Shown here one piece after another: positions 52,520-60,954 of a stretch of 64,000 nucleotides of DNA; the first letter of the stretch is position 1; each line of letters starts with the position of its first letter. The stretch lies in contig NC_014507.1 of the NCBI RefSeq assembly GCF_000147875.1, forward strand, positions 1,674,001 through 1,738,000, given 5' to 3'. The position numbers were made by a program, and so were the translations under genes. The DNA comes from Methanolacinia petrolearia DSM 11571 (GTDB taxonomy: Archaea; Halobacteriota; Methanomicrobia; Methanomicrobiales; Methanomicrobiaceae). The notes beneath the pieces are model-generated. The model did no database searches. It saw nothing but the letters and a program-made list of their open reading frames with translations, and was not told the origin of the DNA.

Positions 52520-52756
52520 ATGGTTAACAGTATAGTATTGCCCATAAAAAAGGTCTATGCTCTCATAGATTCAAAAATTATCGTTGAAATAAAGGACGAA
52601 CCGAAAACACTCCGCGGCAGACTCGTTGCAGTAGACGAGCACCTGAACATACACATGGATCAGGCATGCGAATACGAGGGCGAAGAGAGAGGAAGAAATC
52701 TCGGAACGCTCGTGATCAGGGGCAGCAATATCCTGACCATTGCACCCGAACTTTAA
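52520..52756 (+). CDS. LSm (Sm-like) RNA-binding protein
   Basis: 78 residues, a complete archaeal Sm fold. Sm1 motif: KIIVEIKDEPKTLRGRLVAVDEHLNIHMD, containing the G and LNIHMD signature. Sm2: RNLGTLVIRGSNILTIAP, containing IRGSNI. It forms heptameric rings binding U-rich RNA. TATA-like CATATAAAG lies just upstream, so the transcript may be leaderless or nearly so. The winged-helix Cys4 gene follows 11 bases later. Confidence 0.92.
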   Translation: MVNSIVLPIKKVYALIDSKIIVEIKDEPKTLRGRLVAVDEHLNIHMDQACEYEGEERGRNLGTLVIRGSNILTIAPEL

Positions 52757-52767
52757 ATTAAATCCTT

Positions 52768-53121
52768 ATGGAACCCATGACAGATACGGAAGAAGAGGCC
52801 CTGAAACTAATCCAGTCAAATCCCGAGGGAGTGCTCCAGAGCGAACTCTGGAAACTCCTGAACATCGACAGCAGAAAATGCTCAAGAGTAGTAAAAAAAC
52901 TCGTCGACTCCGAGAGGATAGACAGGATAGAATTCAAATCGAACGGTGTCAAGACCTATCTTCTGAAAGCAAAAAAAAGCGCGGTAAATCCCGATCTTCT
53001 CCTTGCCGGAGGAGAACTCATCCCCTGCATCGGCTGCGAAGAGGAATGCAGCGTCCAGGACTGTTCGCATCTCATGGACTGGATGTACCAGCTGGCAATC
53101 GAAGAATTTACAGACCAATAA
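52768..53121 (+). CDS. Winged-helix protein with a four-cysteine C-terminal motif
   Basis: 117 residues. Winged helix at about 5-70 (EEEALKLIQSNPEGVLQSELWKLLNIDSRKCSRVVKKLVDS as helices, IEFKSNGVKTYLL as wing), then CIGCEEECSVQDC near residues 87-99 (C-X2-C-X3-C-X4-C), suited to a Zn or 4Fe-4S site. This layout recalls archaeal Lrp/MarR-like regulators and the RPC34/RPC39-type RNA polymerase III subunit, whose archaeal relatives bind a 4Fe-4S cluster. Function may be transcriptional. It follows the LSm gene after 11 bases and is probably co-transcribed. Confidence 0.8.
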   Translation: MEPMTDTEEEALKLIQSNPEGVLQSELWKLLNIDSRKCSRVVKKLVDSERIDRIEFKSNGVKTYLLKAKKSAVNPDLLLAGGELIPCIGCEEECSVQDCSHLMDWMYQLAIEEFTDQ

Positions 53122-53210
53122 TTATTTTCACATTTTTTCCACAAACACAATAAAAAATTTTATTCCATTATTAGAGGAATATGCCCTTAATTTTTGATAT
53201 AAATCATAAT

Positions 53211-53220
53211 ACTTATAAAT
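53211..53220 (+). promoter_or_regulatory. TATA box of the pilin gene, probably leaderless
   Basis: ACTTATAAAT lies 25-34 bases before the ATG at 53245, so transcription should begin almost at the start codon; no Shine-Dalgarno site is present. Confidence 0.6.
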
Positions 53221-53244
53221 TCAGATATTATAATAAAAATATTG

Positions 53245-53754
53245 ATGGCGGGGCGCAACCGGGATGACGGCTCATCCGGTACTATCGGCACAATACTGCT
53301 TGTTGTAATAACTGTCATACTTGCAGCGCTGCTCGCATTATACCTGTTAAGCTACCAGTTCCCGGAACTGCAACAACCAAAAGAGATCCCTACGATTTTC
53401 GAGATACAGACAATATTAAGTGAAAACCCCGATTATGACAGCAGGATAGTCCTGAAAAATATAGGAGACTGTCCCTACGAAAACCAGTACCTTTCATGCA
53501 GGATCTATATCAACGATGAATTGGCCGGCTGCAGGATAAAGACCCTGAACGGCCATGACTTCATATCGACACATCATTACGGCGTCCAGACGGTCGGAGG
53601 AATGGGATGCAGCGACATTTCATGGAAGCCATCTGAAAAACTCGCGATAGATCTCTCGGACTCCACGATCAGAGACGGGAGTCATGTCAGGGTGGATGTC
53701 ATATGGGAACCCACAGGTACGACCATATCAACCGACGAATACTATCTGAGCTGA
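53245..53754 (+). CDS. Archaeal type IV pilin-like protein
   Basis: 169 residues from ATG 53245. Charged N-terminus MAGRNRDDGSSG is followed by the hydrophobic helix TIGTILLVVITVILAALLALYLLS: a class III signal peptide typical of PilA-like archaeal pilins (DUF1628 type), cut after the glycine by a PibD/FlaK-like peptidase. The exported domain contains six cysteines (including DCPYENQYLSCRIY and GCRIK), likely disulfide-bonded. It is an extracellular adhesion or surface-structure subunit. Confidence 0.82.
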   Translation: MAGRNRDDGSSGTIGTILLVVITVILAALLALYLLSYQFPELQQPKEIPTIFEIQTILSENPDYDSRIVLKNIGDCPYENQYLSCRIYINDELAGCRIKTLNGHDFISTHHYGVQTVGGMGCSDISWKPSEKLAIDLSDSTIRDGSHVRVDVIWEPTGTTISTDEYYLS

Positions 53755-53865
53755 CAACCCGGATAGGTTAAGACAGCAAGCTACGATCGAACCGAAGACC
53801 GGGAATCTGAATTCAGGTGCAGGGATCTAAAGGGTCTCAACCCGGATTTCCAAACAAAACCAGAT

Positions 53866-53984
53866 AAACAGCCCGGGGACCCTTGCCGGTCCCCTGGCGT
53901 GGGGTGAGATAATTATCTTAAGGCAAGGCCCCTGGGCAGGGGCCGTCCGGCGGCCTGGCCGCCGGTGCCGGGGTTGCCCGGTGA
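53866..53984 (-). repeat. Family B truncated terminal unit, minus strand
   Basis: Reading the minus strand, it starts CCGGGCAACCCC, carries the first three hairpins and stops at CTGTTTATCTGG, exactly as B6 and B12 do. The array tail (GGAAATCCGGGTTGAGACCCTT...AGATCCCTG, in parts) lies at 53815-53865. Confidence 0.8.
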
Positions 53985-54011
53985 GATCTTAACATACCAA
54001 CATGGACAAAT

Positions 54012-54206
54012 CAGACGACCCCTCGCCGCGAACCGCACAGCAGGTTCGCGGACCGGCCCCGACCCCGGGGCCTCTCTTTGCGATAGGCCACTCCGGGGAT
54101 AGACGAGTATCCCCTGAGTGGCGAAACGCAGTGGATTCATGGCGTGTACGGAATGAAACATGTCGTAGTAAAATAAATTAAACAGCCCGGGGCCGCCGGA
54201 GAAAGA
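54012..54206 (-). repeat. Family B internally deleted unit, minus strand, with leader
   Basis: The right half is intact. The last stem reads CCGCGAACC...GGTTCGCGG where others have CCGCGAGCC...GGCTCGCGG: another two-sided G-C to A-T change. The left end is a deletion joining CTCCGGCG to GCCCCGGGCTG. The array leader lies beyond it at 54207-54262. Only here is an array on the minus strand. Confidence 0.82.
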
Positions 54207-54283
54207 CACGAGACAGCAAAGAGCCAAAAAGTTTATTGGGGTCAGGGCAGGGAATCAAAGGAAATTAAAACAAAAGGATACGA

Positions 54284-54850
54284 TCACTGAACCATCGATC
54301 TCATAGCAGCACGGGCAACGATCCCCGCAACCCTCAGCGGCTCAGGAATTCTCCCTTCTTTTGTAAATGAATCGCATACAAAACAGGCTTCATCATTATC
54401 CACGCCCCATGAACGAAGATAGACATCATACCCCGTCTTCAGGATAACCTTCTCCCTTGTCCCCAGTTTTTCATATGCAGACAATCTCTCTTTATCGCCG
54501 GGGAAATGATGCATGATGTCATCCGCCAGCCCTTCGGAGTCCTCATATGTCACCCCGATAACCGGGATTTTTAACTCCGAGTAAACTCTTCCGGGATCGA
54601 TTATATTGAACCACGAGATTACGCACCCCGAGAGCATTATGTAATTGATATCCTTTCTCTGAAGGGAGGCAAAAATATTCAGCACCGCATCCGTCGCATC
54701 CGTCCCCCCTATAGTCGAAAACCCGAAAGCCGTTCCGTCGATTACCATGTCTCTTCTCATCACAACACCTGCCAGGACGGATTTTTTTGCGCCCTGAACA
54801 AAGCTTTCCGCAATACCGAGAACACGGACCCCTGGTTTCAGAGTTTTCAT
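54284..54850 (-). CDS. DUF99 (UPF0215) family protein
   Basis: 188 residues. GVRVLGIAESF, GVVMRRDMVIDGTAFGFSTIGGTDATDAVLNIF, MLSGCVISWFNIID and IPVIGVTYE follow the DUF99 pattern. DUF99 is structurally related to endonuclease V and is found in archaea; its activity is not established, though its nuclease-like fold suggests nucleic-acid metabolism. It is divergent from the aglJ-like gene over only 39 bases, so promoters are tightly packed. Confidence 0.88.
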   Translation of the reverse strand: MKTLKPGVRVLGIAESFVQGAKKSVLAGVVMRRDMVIDGTAFGFSTIGGTDATDAVLNIFASLQRKDINYIMLSGCVISWFNIIDPGRVYSELKIPVIGVTYEDSEGLADDIMHHFPGDKERLSAYEKLGTREKVILKTGYDVYLRSWGVDNDEACFVCDSFTKEGRIPEPLRVAGIVARAAMRSMVQ

Positions 54851-54889
54851 GAAAGGTCTTATGAATGTGAATTTAAATATAATGTAGCA

Positions 54890-55816
54890 ATGGATATAAA
54901 CAAGGATGAAGTCTGTATTTTCATCCCGACCCTAAATGAAGCCCCTACAATAGGAGAACTCGTCCGCTCTTTTAAGGAGATGGGTTATAGAAATATTCTT
55001 GTCCTCGACGGAAACAGCAGCGACAATACCGCCGGGATCGCAGAAGAGGAAGGTGCATCGGTATTTCTTCAGAAAAGAGGCAAAGGCAAGGGAAATGCAA
55101 TAATTGAGGCTTTGGATTATATCAGTCAGCCCTACGTCCTCATGCTCGACGGTGACGGGACCTATCTCCCGGAAGACGCCGAGAAGATGCTCGAACCGCT
55201 CTTCGAGGGATACGACCATGTAATCGGAAACCGCCTCGACACCTTTGAACCGGGTGCACTGAGCAGGTTCAACCATTTCGGGAACCAGATCATCAATTAC
55301 CTGTTCAAGGTTGCCCACGGCACTTACCTGAACGATATCCTGTCGGGATACCGGGCATTCACCCTCAAATCGATGAAAAATCTCAACCTGAAGGAAAGCG
55401 GTTTCGAGATAGAAACCGAAATCTCTGCCGAGAGCGTGAGAAACGAACAAAAAATTAAGGTAGTAGATGTTATCTACAAAAAACGGCCGGGCACTGAGAC
55501 AAAATTAAGGCCTATGAGAGACGGGGGAAAGATCATCGCGGCCGTATGGCGACTCGCCAAGATCAGCAACCCGATATTCTATTTCGGCGTTATAGGTCTC
55601 TTCATTGTATTGATTGGAATTATCCTGGGCGTATTCGTTTCGATAGACTGGGTAAAAGGCATAACACATACCGAACTGACGATACTCACGGTTCTCCTGA
55701 TTTTGATAGGATTCCAGATCTTCATGTTCGGGGTCATAGCCGACATGCTCGTCTCATTCAACAGGGAATTAAGGATGGAGATTCAGAAGCTCCGTCCTCC
55801 GAACCCTCCGAGATAA
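54890..55816 (+). CDS. aglJ: AglJ-like polyprenyl-phosphate glycosyltransferase
   Basis: GT2-family enzyme likely adding the first sugar to dolichol phosphate for N-glycosylation. 308 residues: cytosolic GT-A domain (about 1-225) with CIFIPTLNEAPTIGELV, LVLDGNSSDNT, the DGDGTY DxD motif, and LSGYRAFT. Two C-terminal TM helices lie at about 232-254 and 267-290. Length and order match AglJ of haloarchaea and methanogens. Its 3' end overlaps the convergent aldolase gene by 34 bases. Confidence 0.88.
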   Translation: MDINKDEVCIFIPTLNEAPTIGELVRSFKEMGYRNILVLDGNSSDNTAGIAEEEGASVFLQKRGKGKGNAIIEALDYISQPYVLMLDGDGTYLPEDAEKMLEPLFEGYDHVIGNRLDTFEPGALSRFNHFGNQIINYLFKVAHGTYLNDILSGYRAFTLKSMKNLNLKESGFEIETEISAESVRNEQKIKVVDVIYKKRPGTETKLRPMRDGGKIIAAVWRLAKISNPIFYFGVIGLFIVLIGIILGVFVSIDWVKGITHTELTILTVLLILIGFQIFMFGVIADMLVSFNRELRMEIQKLRPPNPPR

Positions 55817-56331
55817 TATAATATTTTGCAGCAGTGTTCTGCAGTCGATGTAAGAAGGTAGGCCTCCTTCAGGTCTTTGCCTTTTGCAAACGTCCCGTGG
55901 CCCTTTGCAACGACTACGGGATTCGAGACCAGAGCTTTCGCAACATTCTCCGCCAGCTCATCTGTTCCGGGTTCACCGTCGACCACAGGTATAACCGGAC
56001 AGAGCATCTTCCCTTCACTGTCCTCCGGAATTATTTCATCGTATACAAGCGATGCGGCTACGGAGAGCGGAGGGTGGGCATGAACGATCGCCTCCGCATC
56101 ATCACAGGCCAGGTATGCCCTGTAGTGGACCCTCCACTCGCTTGAAGCACCATCTTCGGGAACCCCGTCCATCGTAACGAACTTCAGGCTTTCTTCTTCA
56201 TCAAGGAACGACCCGCTGGAAGTTATAAGAAACCCGCCCCGGACCCGGACACTCATATTCCCGAAATTGCCCGCAACAAGGCCCTCATTAAAAAGGCGCC
56301 TGCCAGTCAGTTCAAATTCTTTATTCTGCAT
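55783..56331 (-). CDS. Class II aldolase/adducin-family protein
   Basis: 182 residues. Zinc ligands are visible in AIVHAHPPLSVAAS and late in VVVAKGHGTFAKGKDLKEAY; GNFGNMSVRV is the family's substrate-phosphate loop. Family members cleave or isomerise sugar phosphates (fuculose-1-phosphate aldolase, methylthioribulose dehydratase). The substrate is not assignable. Its start overlaps the end of the HhH glycosylase gene by 25 bases. Confidence 0.88.
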   Translation of the reverse strand: MQNKEFELTGRRLFNEGLVAGNFGNMSVRVRGGFLITSSGSFLDEEESLKFVTMDGVPEDGASSEWRVHYRAYLACDDAEAIVHAHPPLSVAASLVYDEIIPEDSEGKMLCPVIPVVDGEPGTDELAENVAKALVSNPVVVAKGHGTFAKGKDLKEAYLLTSTAEHCCKILYYLGGFGGRSF

Positions 56332-56942
56332 TCATCACACCTCTTTTTTATACAAAATTCCTTTGCATATTCCACAAACCAGCCGTGGCAGGTCTGGTAT
56401 TTTTCCACCGAACAGGGGAGAATTTTTTCGAACAGATCCTTAAGCCGGTCTTTTTTAGCTGTAATCCCGGCACACCCGGATATCCTCTCCGTATAGGAAT
56501 CGATCACATAACTCGGCATGTTCAGCGCATAACACAGGATACTGTCGGCAGTTTCCGCACCGACTCCTTTCACGCCCAGCAGATCTCTTCTAAGTTCATC
56601 AACCGGAACATCATATAATGCATCGACACCTCCTTTTCCCGCCACAAAAGAAGACAGCTCTTTCAGGCGTCCGGTCTTCATCCTGTAGTAGCCGGTACAG
56701 CGTATATTCTCCATGACGATCTCATCGTCGGCGGCAAGCACATCGTCAAGCGTTTTTATTCCTACAGATTCGAGATTTGAAAGGGCCTTTTCAACATTCT
56801 CCCACCGGGTCTGCTGGGTCAGTATTGCACCGATCATCACCTGATCGGCATCCCCGGGCCACCATCCGGCATCACCGTAAATATCCTGAAGACAGGAAAT
56901 TATCCGTTTCAAAATTATTTCCGGTGGATTTTCGGAATCCAT
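56307..56942 (-). CDS. HhH-GPD DNA glycosylase (endonuclease III / MagIII-like)
   Basis: Base-excision repair enzyme. 211 residues with helix-hairpin-helix LLGVKGVGAETADSI and the catalytic Asp region in PSYVIDSYTERI. The lysine of bifunctional EndoIII is not evident at the hairpin (GVKGVGAET), favouring a monofunctional 3-methyladenine-type glycosylase. C-terminal cysteines (CHGWFVEYAKEFCIKKRCDEC) suggest a 4Fe-4S cluster. ATG start; thioredoxin gene upstream, aldolase gene downstream. Confidence 0.88.
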   Translation of the reverse strand: MDSENPPEIILKRIISCLQDIYGDAGWWPGDADQVMIGAILTQQTRWENVEKALSNLESVGIKTLDDVLAADDEIVMENIRCTGYYRMKTGRLKELSSFVAGKGGVDALYDVPVDELRRDLLGVKGVGAETADSILCYALNMPSYVIDSYTERISGCAGITAKKDRLKDLFEKILPCSVEKYQTCHGWFVEYAKEFCIKKRCDECRIKNLN

Positions 56943-56952
56943 ATAATAATAT

Positions 56953-57222
56953 TTAGAGAAGAGGTTTTAACAGGCTTTCAAGTGTCTCTGCAGGAGTCAC
57001 GCCTTCAAGACGGTGCTCGATCTTTCCCGACTTCTCTATAACGAGTGTGGGCACTACCTGGATACCGTATTTCATAGCGAGGTCCATATTCTCATCAACA
57101 TCGACCTTCTTGATCTCGATCGAATCGCCCATCTTATCCTTCAGCTGATCAAGGATGGGGGACTGCATCTTGCACGGCCCGCACCAGTCCGCATAAAAAT
57201 CAATTAAAACAGGTTTTGACAT
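56953..57222 (-). CDS. trxA: Thioredoxin
   Basis: 89 residues, the short archaeal form. FYADWCGPCKMQSPI holds the redox active site WCGPC; KVDVDENMDLAMKYGIQVVPTLV has the cis-proline, and GVTPAETLESLL ends the fold. A thiol-disulfide reductant in the cytosol. It is 79 bases after the secD stop on the same strand, and its own stop is 10 bases from the next gene start. Confidence 0.95.
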   Translation of the reverse strand: MSKPVLIDFYADWCGPCKMQSPILDQLKDKMGDSIEIKKVDVDENMDLAMKYGIQVVPTLVIEKSGKIEHRLEGVTPAETLESLLKPLL

Positions 57223-57301
57223 AATACATCAATCCTCAGATAGAGAAAAGGTCAAACGAAATTATAAATTTTATCCTTTTGCAAAAAAATTGGTAAAAAA
57301 A

Positions 57302-58771
57302 TTATTTGGCCGGCTTCTTTGAAAGAATTGCCATGATAATCTTACCATATGCCGGACGGGTAAAGATTACCCCGATTAATACTCCGAGAATGGTTATTAT
57401 GGCAAATCCCTTGAGAGTCGACAGATCCATGAGTGCAAGCGGCAGCATTGCAAATATAGTCGTGGATGCCGAGACGGTTATTATCCCAAGGGCGCGCTTG
57501 AATCTCTTTAGATAAAGACTCGGAGACGGCACACGCCCCTCATGAAGAACTTCATCGGTTATTACGACGAGTTGATCGATTCCGGTACCGATAACGGCAA
57601 TAAGTCCGGCTATACTTGCAAGATCGAGCTGCTGGATATACCTGGCTATTCCGAGAAGAATTATAATCTCGGAGAGATTGACAAGTATCATCGGAACCAC
57701 AATGGACGGTTCCCTGTACCTGTAATAGACCATGAACGCAACGGCCAGAAGTCCGAGTATCGCAGCCGCAATACATACGATTTGAATAAATTCGCCACGT
57801 TCTGCGGTAACACTGCTCGAACCTGCGATCTCGACATCTACAGGAAGAGCTCCTGCACGAAGATGGATCTCGAGAACCTCTGCGTCATTGTATCCTTCCT
57901 CGCCGTAGCCTGTTGATGCACTGAGATCATTTACCGGACCCTTTGAGAGCTTCGCCGCAAGATCGGATGAAAGAGGTGCACTGTATACCTGTTCCCCGTC
58001 AAGGAGCATGACAAGATTATGTGAATCCGGATCGGTTACGGCTCCGTATTGTATACATGCATCACGCAATGCTTCGGCACCTTCGGCGCTCAGGGTGAAG
58101 CCGACACCCCAGTAATTGTTACGCTGGGAAGGTGTACTGACACTTGTAACCGCATCTCCGGAGAGGACACGTTCTGTTTCATTTCCGGATGTTACGATCC
58201 TGATCTCGAATTTACCCTGCGAACTGACGATCTCCTGTGCGGTATTGATATCGGTTCCGGCAAGCTCCACGCGGACGTATTTTGTGACATCGTTCGCGCC
58301 GGTAAGCGTATTTATCTGGACGTCCTTTGTGCCAAGCGTATTGACTTTGTCTTCAAGGATGCCCTTTACCGTATCTGCGGTTTCTTTGGATATTCCCTGC
58401 TCGTAAGTTACCAGTTTGGCACCCATTCCGGCAAGGACGCTTTCAAGTTCCTCCTTCGTATAATATTCCCTTATCTCTACCGAACTGGAAGTAACAGGGA
58501 TTACATCTGCATCGAGTTTTTCGGACAGTTGCGTGATAAAGTCGGACTGGGACATATCCGATTCATAGCCGATGACCTCCGACTTGAAGGATAACTGGAT
58601 CCATGATCCGCCGACAAGGTCCAGACCAAGCTGGAGATTTCCGCTTATACCTTTATCGAGTGCAGGCGGAATTGCATATATGCTCAAAACCGAGAGTATT
58701 ACCAGAACCAGCACTATGAGAACCTGCCAGTCGGTGAATATCTTCCCCAGTGTGCTCTTTTCTTCGGCCAT
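57302..58771 (-). CDS. secD: Protein-export membrane protein SecD
   Basis: Accessory subunit of the SecYEG translocon, pulling exported proteins with the proton gradient. 489 residues: TM1 near 17-35, QLGLDLVGGSWIQL motif, two large extracytoplasmic P1-type regions (to about 290), then five TM helices from about 315 containing GLIAVIGTGIDQLVVITDE and a final FTRPAYGK segment. The start shares one base with the secF stop. Order here is secF then secD, opposite to the usual bacterial order. Confidence 0.95.
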   Translation of the reverse strand: MAEEKSTLGKIFTDWQVLIVLVLVILSVLSIYAIPPALDKGISGNLQLGLDLVGGSWIQLSFKSEVIGYESDMSQSDFITQLSEKLDADVIPVTSSSVEIREYYTKEELESVLAGMGAKLVTYEQGISKETADTVKGILEDKVNTLGTKDVQINTLTGANDVTKYVRVELAGTDINTAQEIVSSQGKFEIRIVTSGNETERVLSGDAVTSVSTPSQRNNYWGVGFTLSAEGAEALRDACIQYGAVTDPDSHNLVMLLDGEQVYSAPLSSDLAAKLSKGPVNDLSASTGYGEEGYNDAEVLEIHLRAGALPVDVEIAGSSSVTAERGEFIQIVCIAAAILGLLAVAFMVYYRYREPSIVVPMILVNLSEIIILLGIARYIQQLDLASIAGLIAVIGTGIDQLVVITDEVLHEGRVPSPSLYLKRFKRALGIITVSASTTIFAMLPLALMDLSTLKGFAIITILGVLIGVIFTRPAYGKIIMAILSKKPAK

Positions 58772-59619
58772 TATTTACCACCCTTCTTAACATACCATTT
58801 CAACAATCCTGCATTCAGCATCCAGGTATTCATCATATCGATAATAAGGCCGATAATCAGAACAGCCGAGATGTCCCTTATCAGTGTGACCTGACCCAGG
58901 GAGAACACGATAAACATAACGACTACCGCTGCAAGCGTCGTCGTCGTCATGATGATACCTGTCCTGAAAGCACCCCTGAATTTCTCGTCGACCTTGCCCT
59001 GCCTCTTCAGAAGACGGGTAGTGAGAAGTACGTCGCTGTCGACTGAATAACCGATGAGCATCAGCAGTGCCGCAGTTGTCCCCAGCGAAAGAGTGAGGCC
59101 GAATACATCCATGAAGGCGGCGGTTATTACAATATCCGAGAATGCCGAAAGAACGACAGCTACCGAGGGGATGAATATCCTGAAGGCGACAAAGACTACA
59201 ATCGCCATCAGTACAAAGGCGAAGAGGAGCGCCCAGATAGCCTGTGACTGGAGCGTCTTTCCGAAGGTCTCTCCCATCTGGTATATTGTAGCGTCGGGGT
59301 ACCTCGCAGTTATATGCTCGGTTAAGTCTTTGAAGCTGTCGCCTTCGAGATAATTAAAGACCAGATATCCGGCGGCAACATCACTTTCTGAAATTTTGAG
59401 AGGATAATCTGCAAAATAATCCTCTATTACGTCGACCGAATCAGATGTTGACAGTGTAACCGCAACTCCGCCTGCGAAATCTATTCCAGGTTCAACCGGC
59501 ATCCCCGTCGAGACGGTATTGAACGCAAGAAAGATTACAGACAGGATCAATAGACAGAGCGGTAATGCAACCATCTGCTTTGGTTCGTATCTGTTAATAT
59601 CATAGGTAAATTTACCCAT
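58771..59619 (-). CDS. secF: Protein-export membrane protein SecF
   Basis: 282 residues, partner of SecD. TM1 (about 16-36), PGIDFAGGVAVTLS motif near 42-57, a small extracytoplasmic domain, then five TM helices with SDIVITAAFMDVFGLTLSLGTTAALLMLIGYSVDSDVLLTTRLLK, the transport signature, and RTGIIMTTTTLAAVVVMF. First gene of the secF-secD-trx run; ATG 59619. The upstream 260-base AT-rich gap is shared with the divergent DUF2551 gene. Confidence 0.95.
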   Translation of the reverse strand: MGKFTYDINRYEPKQMVALPLCLLILSVIFLAFNTVSTGMPVEPGIDFAGGVAVTLSTSDSVDVIEDYFADYPLKISESDVAAGYLVFNYLEGDSFKDLTEHITARYPDATIYQMGETFGKTLQSQAIWALLFAFVLMAIVVFVAFRIFIPSVAVVLSAFSDIVITAAFMDVFGLTLSLGTTAALLMLIGYSVDSDVLLTTRLLKRQGKVDEKFRGAFRTGIIMTTTTLAAVVVMFIVFSLGQVTLIRDISAVLIIGLIIDMMNTWMLNAGLLKWYVKKGGK

Positions 59620-59850
59620 ACCTAAAATTTGTCCATGAAATTGATTAAAGGATTTGGTCCGCCTTACAAATTCATGAGGAAAATCGGGAAAATTTTTGAA
59701 TTATAAAAATGAATAATTCTAATGATAATATATGCACAATATTTTTATAATTAATTCGTATTTATGTTAAATCGTGAAAAATACAGATAATTTAGTTATT
59801 ATTTCATCTGTTTTGACCGAATAAGGGCAAAACGACAGAGAGAAGAAAAT

Positions 59851-59860
59851 TTTATATAGA
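59851..59860 (+). promoter_or_regulatory. TATA box of the DUF2551 gene, leaderless
   Basis: TTTATATAGA begins 31 bases before the ATG at 59882 and no Shine-Dalgarno site is present, so the mRNA is probably leaderless. Confidence 0.65.
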
Positions 59861-59881
59861 ATTCAAAATAATCAGTTCATC

Positions 59882-60196
59882 ATGAGATCAGCGGCTGATC
59901 TAAAAAGAGAGATTGAAATGCGTCTCAGGAATTACCTTTCGAGAGACAAAAACGGCATCCGCCGTGAGCTGCTGAAGATTTTCGTCAGGGCGAAATCCCT
60001 GACAGTGGCCGAGACGCATAAAAAGTTAATGGAAAAGTTCTCCGTTACGGTCCAGTCTGTTGCATCGATGGTAGGAACCATTGCTTCAAGAATCGGCATC
60101 TTTCATATAATCAAGGAAAAAGACAACGACCAGACACGCTATGAGTTAAAGGAGCAGTATGCAGATTTGGTCGCGCGGCTGGTAGTACCGGCATAG
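59882..60196 (+). CDS. DUF2551 winged-helix protein
   Basis: 104 residues, all-helical with a wing: LKREIEMRLRNYLSRDKNGIRRELLKIFV, SLTVAETHKKLMEKFSVTVQSVASMVGTIASRIGIF, then a short wing with YELKEQYADLV. DUF2551 is, to my knowledge, a small family of methanogens of presumed DNA-binding regulators. A T8 run at 60213-60220 is the probable terminator. Confidence 0.88.
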   Translation: MRSAADLKREIEMRLRNYLSRDKNGIRRELLKIFVRAKSLTVAETHKKLMEKFSVTVQSVASMVGTIASRIGIFHIIKEKDNDQTRYELKEQYADLVARLVVPA

Positions 60197-60247
60197 ACCA
60201 TTCAGGCAAAACTTTTTTTTATTATTTTTAACTAATATATCTGGAGA

Positions 60248-60508
60248 ATGGAGTATCAGCAGTGTCGGTCGAATACAATTGAAGTAACCGACGAAGTAAA
60301 ACAATACGTTCTTGATAAAGAAAGAAATTTCAGGATTTGTACCTCGTGCGGAGGTCCTATTCTTCTCTCGACAAGTGTCAAGCCGCCAAAGTCGACCGAT
60401 ATTGAGATTTATGTAGGGGATTACATCATTTATGTTTCAATGTACCAGGCGCGCTTCATGGACACCATCAATATGGATATGATCCCGCAATACTGTGACT
60501 TTTTTTAA
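60248..60508 (+). CDS. Small zinc-ribbon-like protein
   Basis: 86 residues. FRICTSCGGPILLSTSV gives one CxxC pair; a lone late cysteine (QYCDFF) and an early one (QQCRSN) might complete a metal site. The rest is beta-rich (IEIYVGDYIIYVSMYQARF). Function is unknown. It lies 51 bases after the DUF2551 gene in the same orientation. Confidence 0.65.
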   Translation: MEYQQCRSNTIEVTDEVKQYVLDKERNFRICTSCGGPILLSTSVKPPKSTDIEIYVGDYIIYVSMYQARFMDTINMDMIPQYCDFF

Positions 60509-60583
60509 GGCTCTTCGCTGTTTTTTACGTAGGCAAATAATTTTGGGACATATATGGCACTGCTGTATTGCCCATAGATCTCA

Positions 60584-60870
60584 CCGGGGCAACCCCGGCA
60601 CCGGCGGCCGGGCCGCCGGACGGCCCCTGCCCAGGGGCCTTGCCTTAAGATAATCTTCTCACGGCACGCCCGGGGACCGGCAAGGGTCCCCGGACTGTTG
60701 AAGTTATTTCACTACGACATGTTCCGTTCCGTACATGCCTTGAGTACACCGCGTCCCGCCACGCAGGGGATACTTGTCTATCCCCGGAGTGGCTATCGCC
60801 ATAGAGAGGCCCCGGGGTCGGGGCCGGTCCGCGAGCCTGCTGTGCCGGCTCGCGGCGGGGGGTCGCCCGA
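60584..60870 (+). repeat. Family B unit B15, single copy
   Basis: A complete lone unit with left end CGGGGCAACCCC and right end GGGGTCGCCCGA. The last hairpin has one extra C (GTGCCGGCTCGCGG). The middle is a mix of both types (TTGAAGTTATTTCACTACGACATG). The linker ...GTATGTTTAGATCTTATTCAGG follows, as if another unit were to begin, but the archease gene starts instead. Confidence 0.85.
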
Positions 60871-60954
60871 TTTGGCCATGTTGGTATGTTTAGATCTTAT
60901 TCAGGGGATTAACGAAGAGCCTTTTTTTAATACAAATCACACAATAATATCAGG

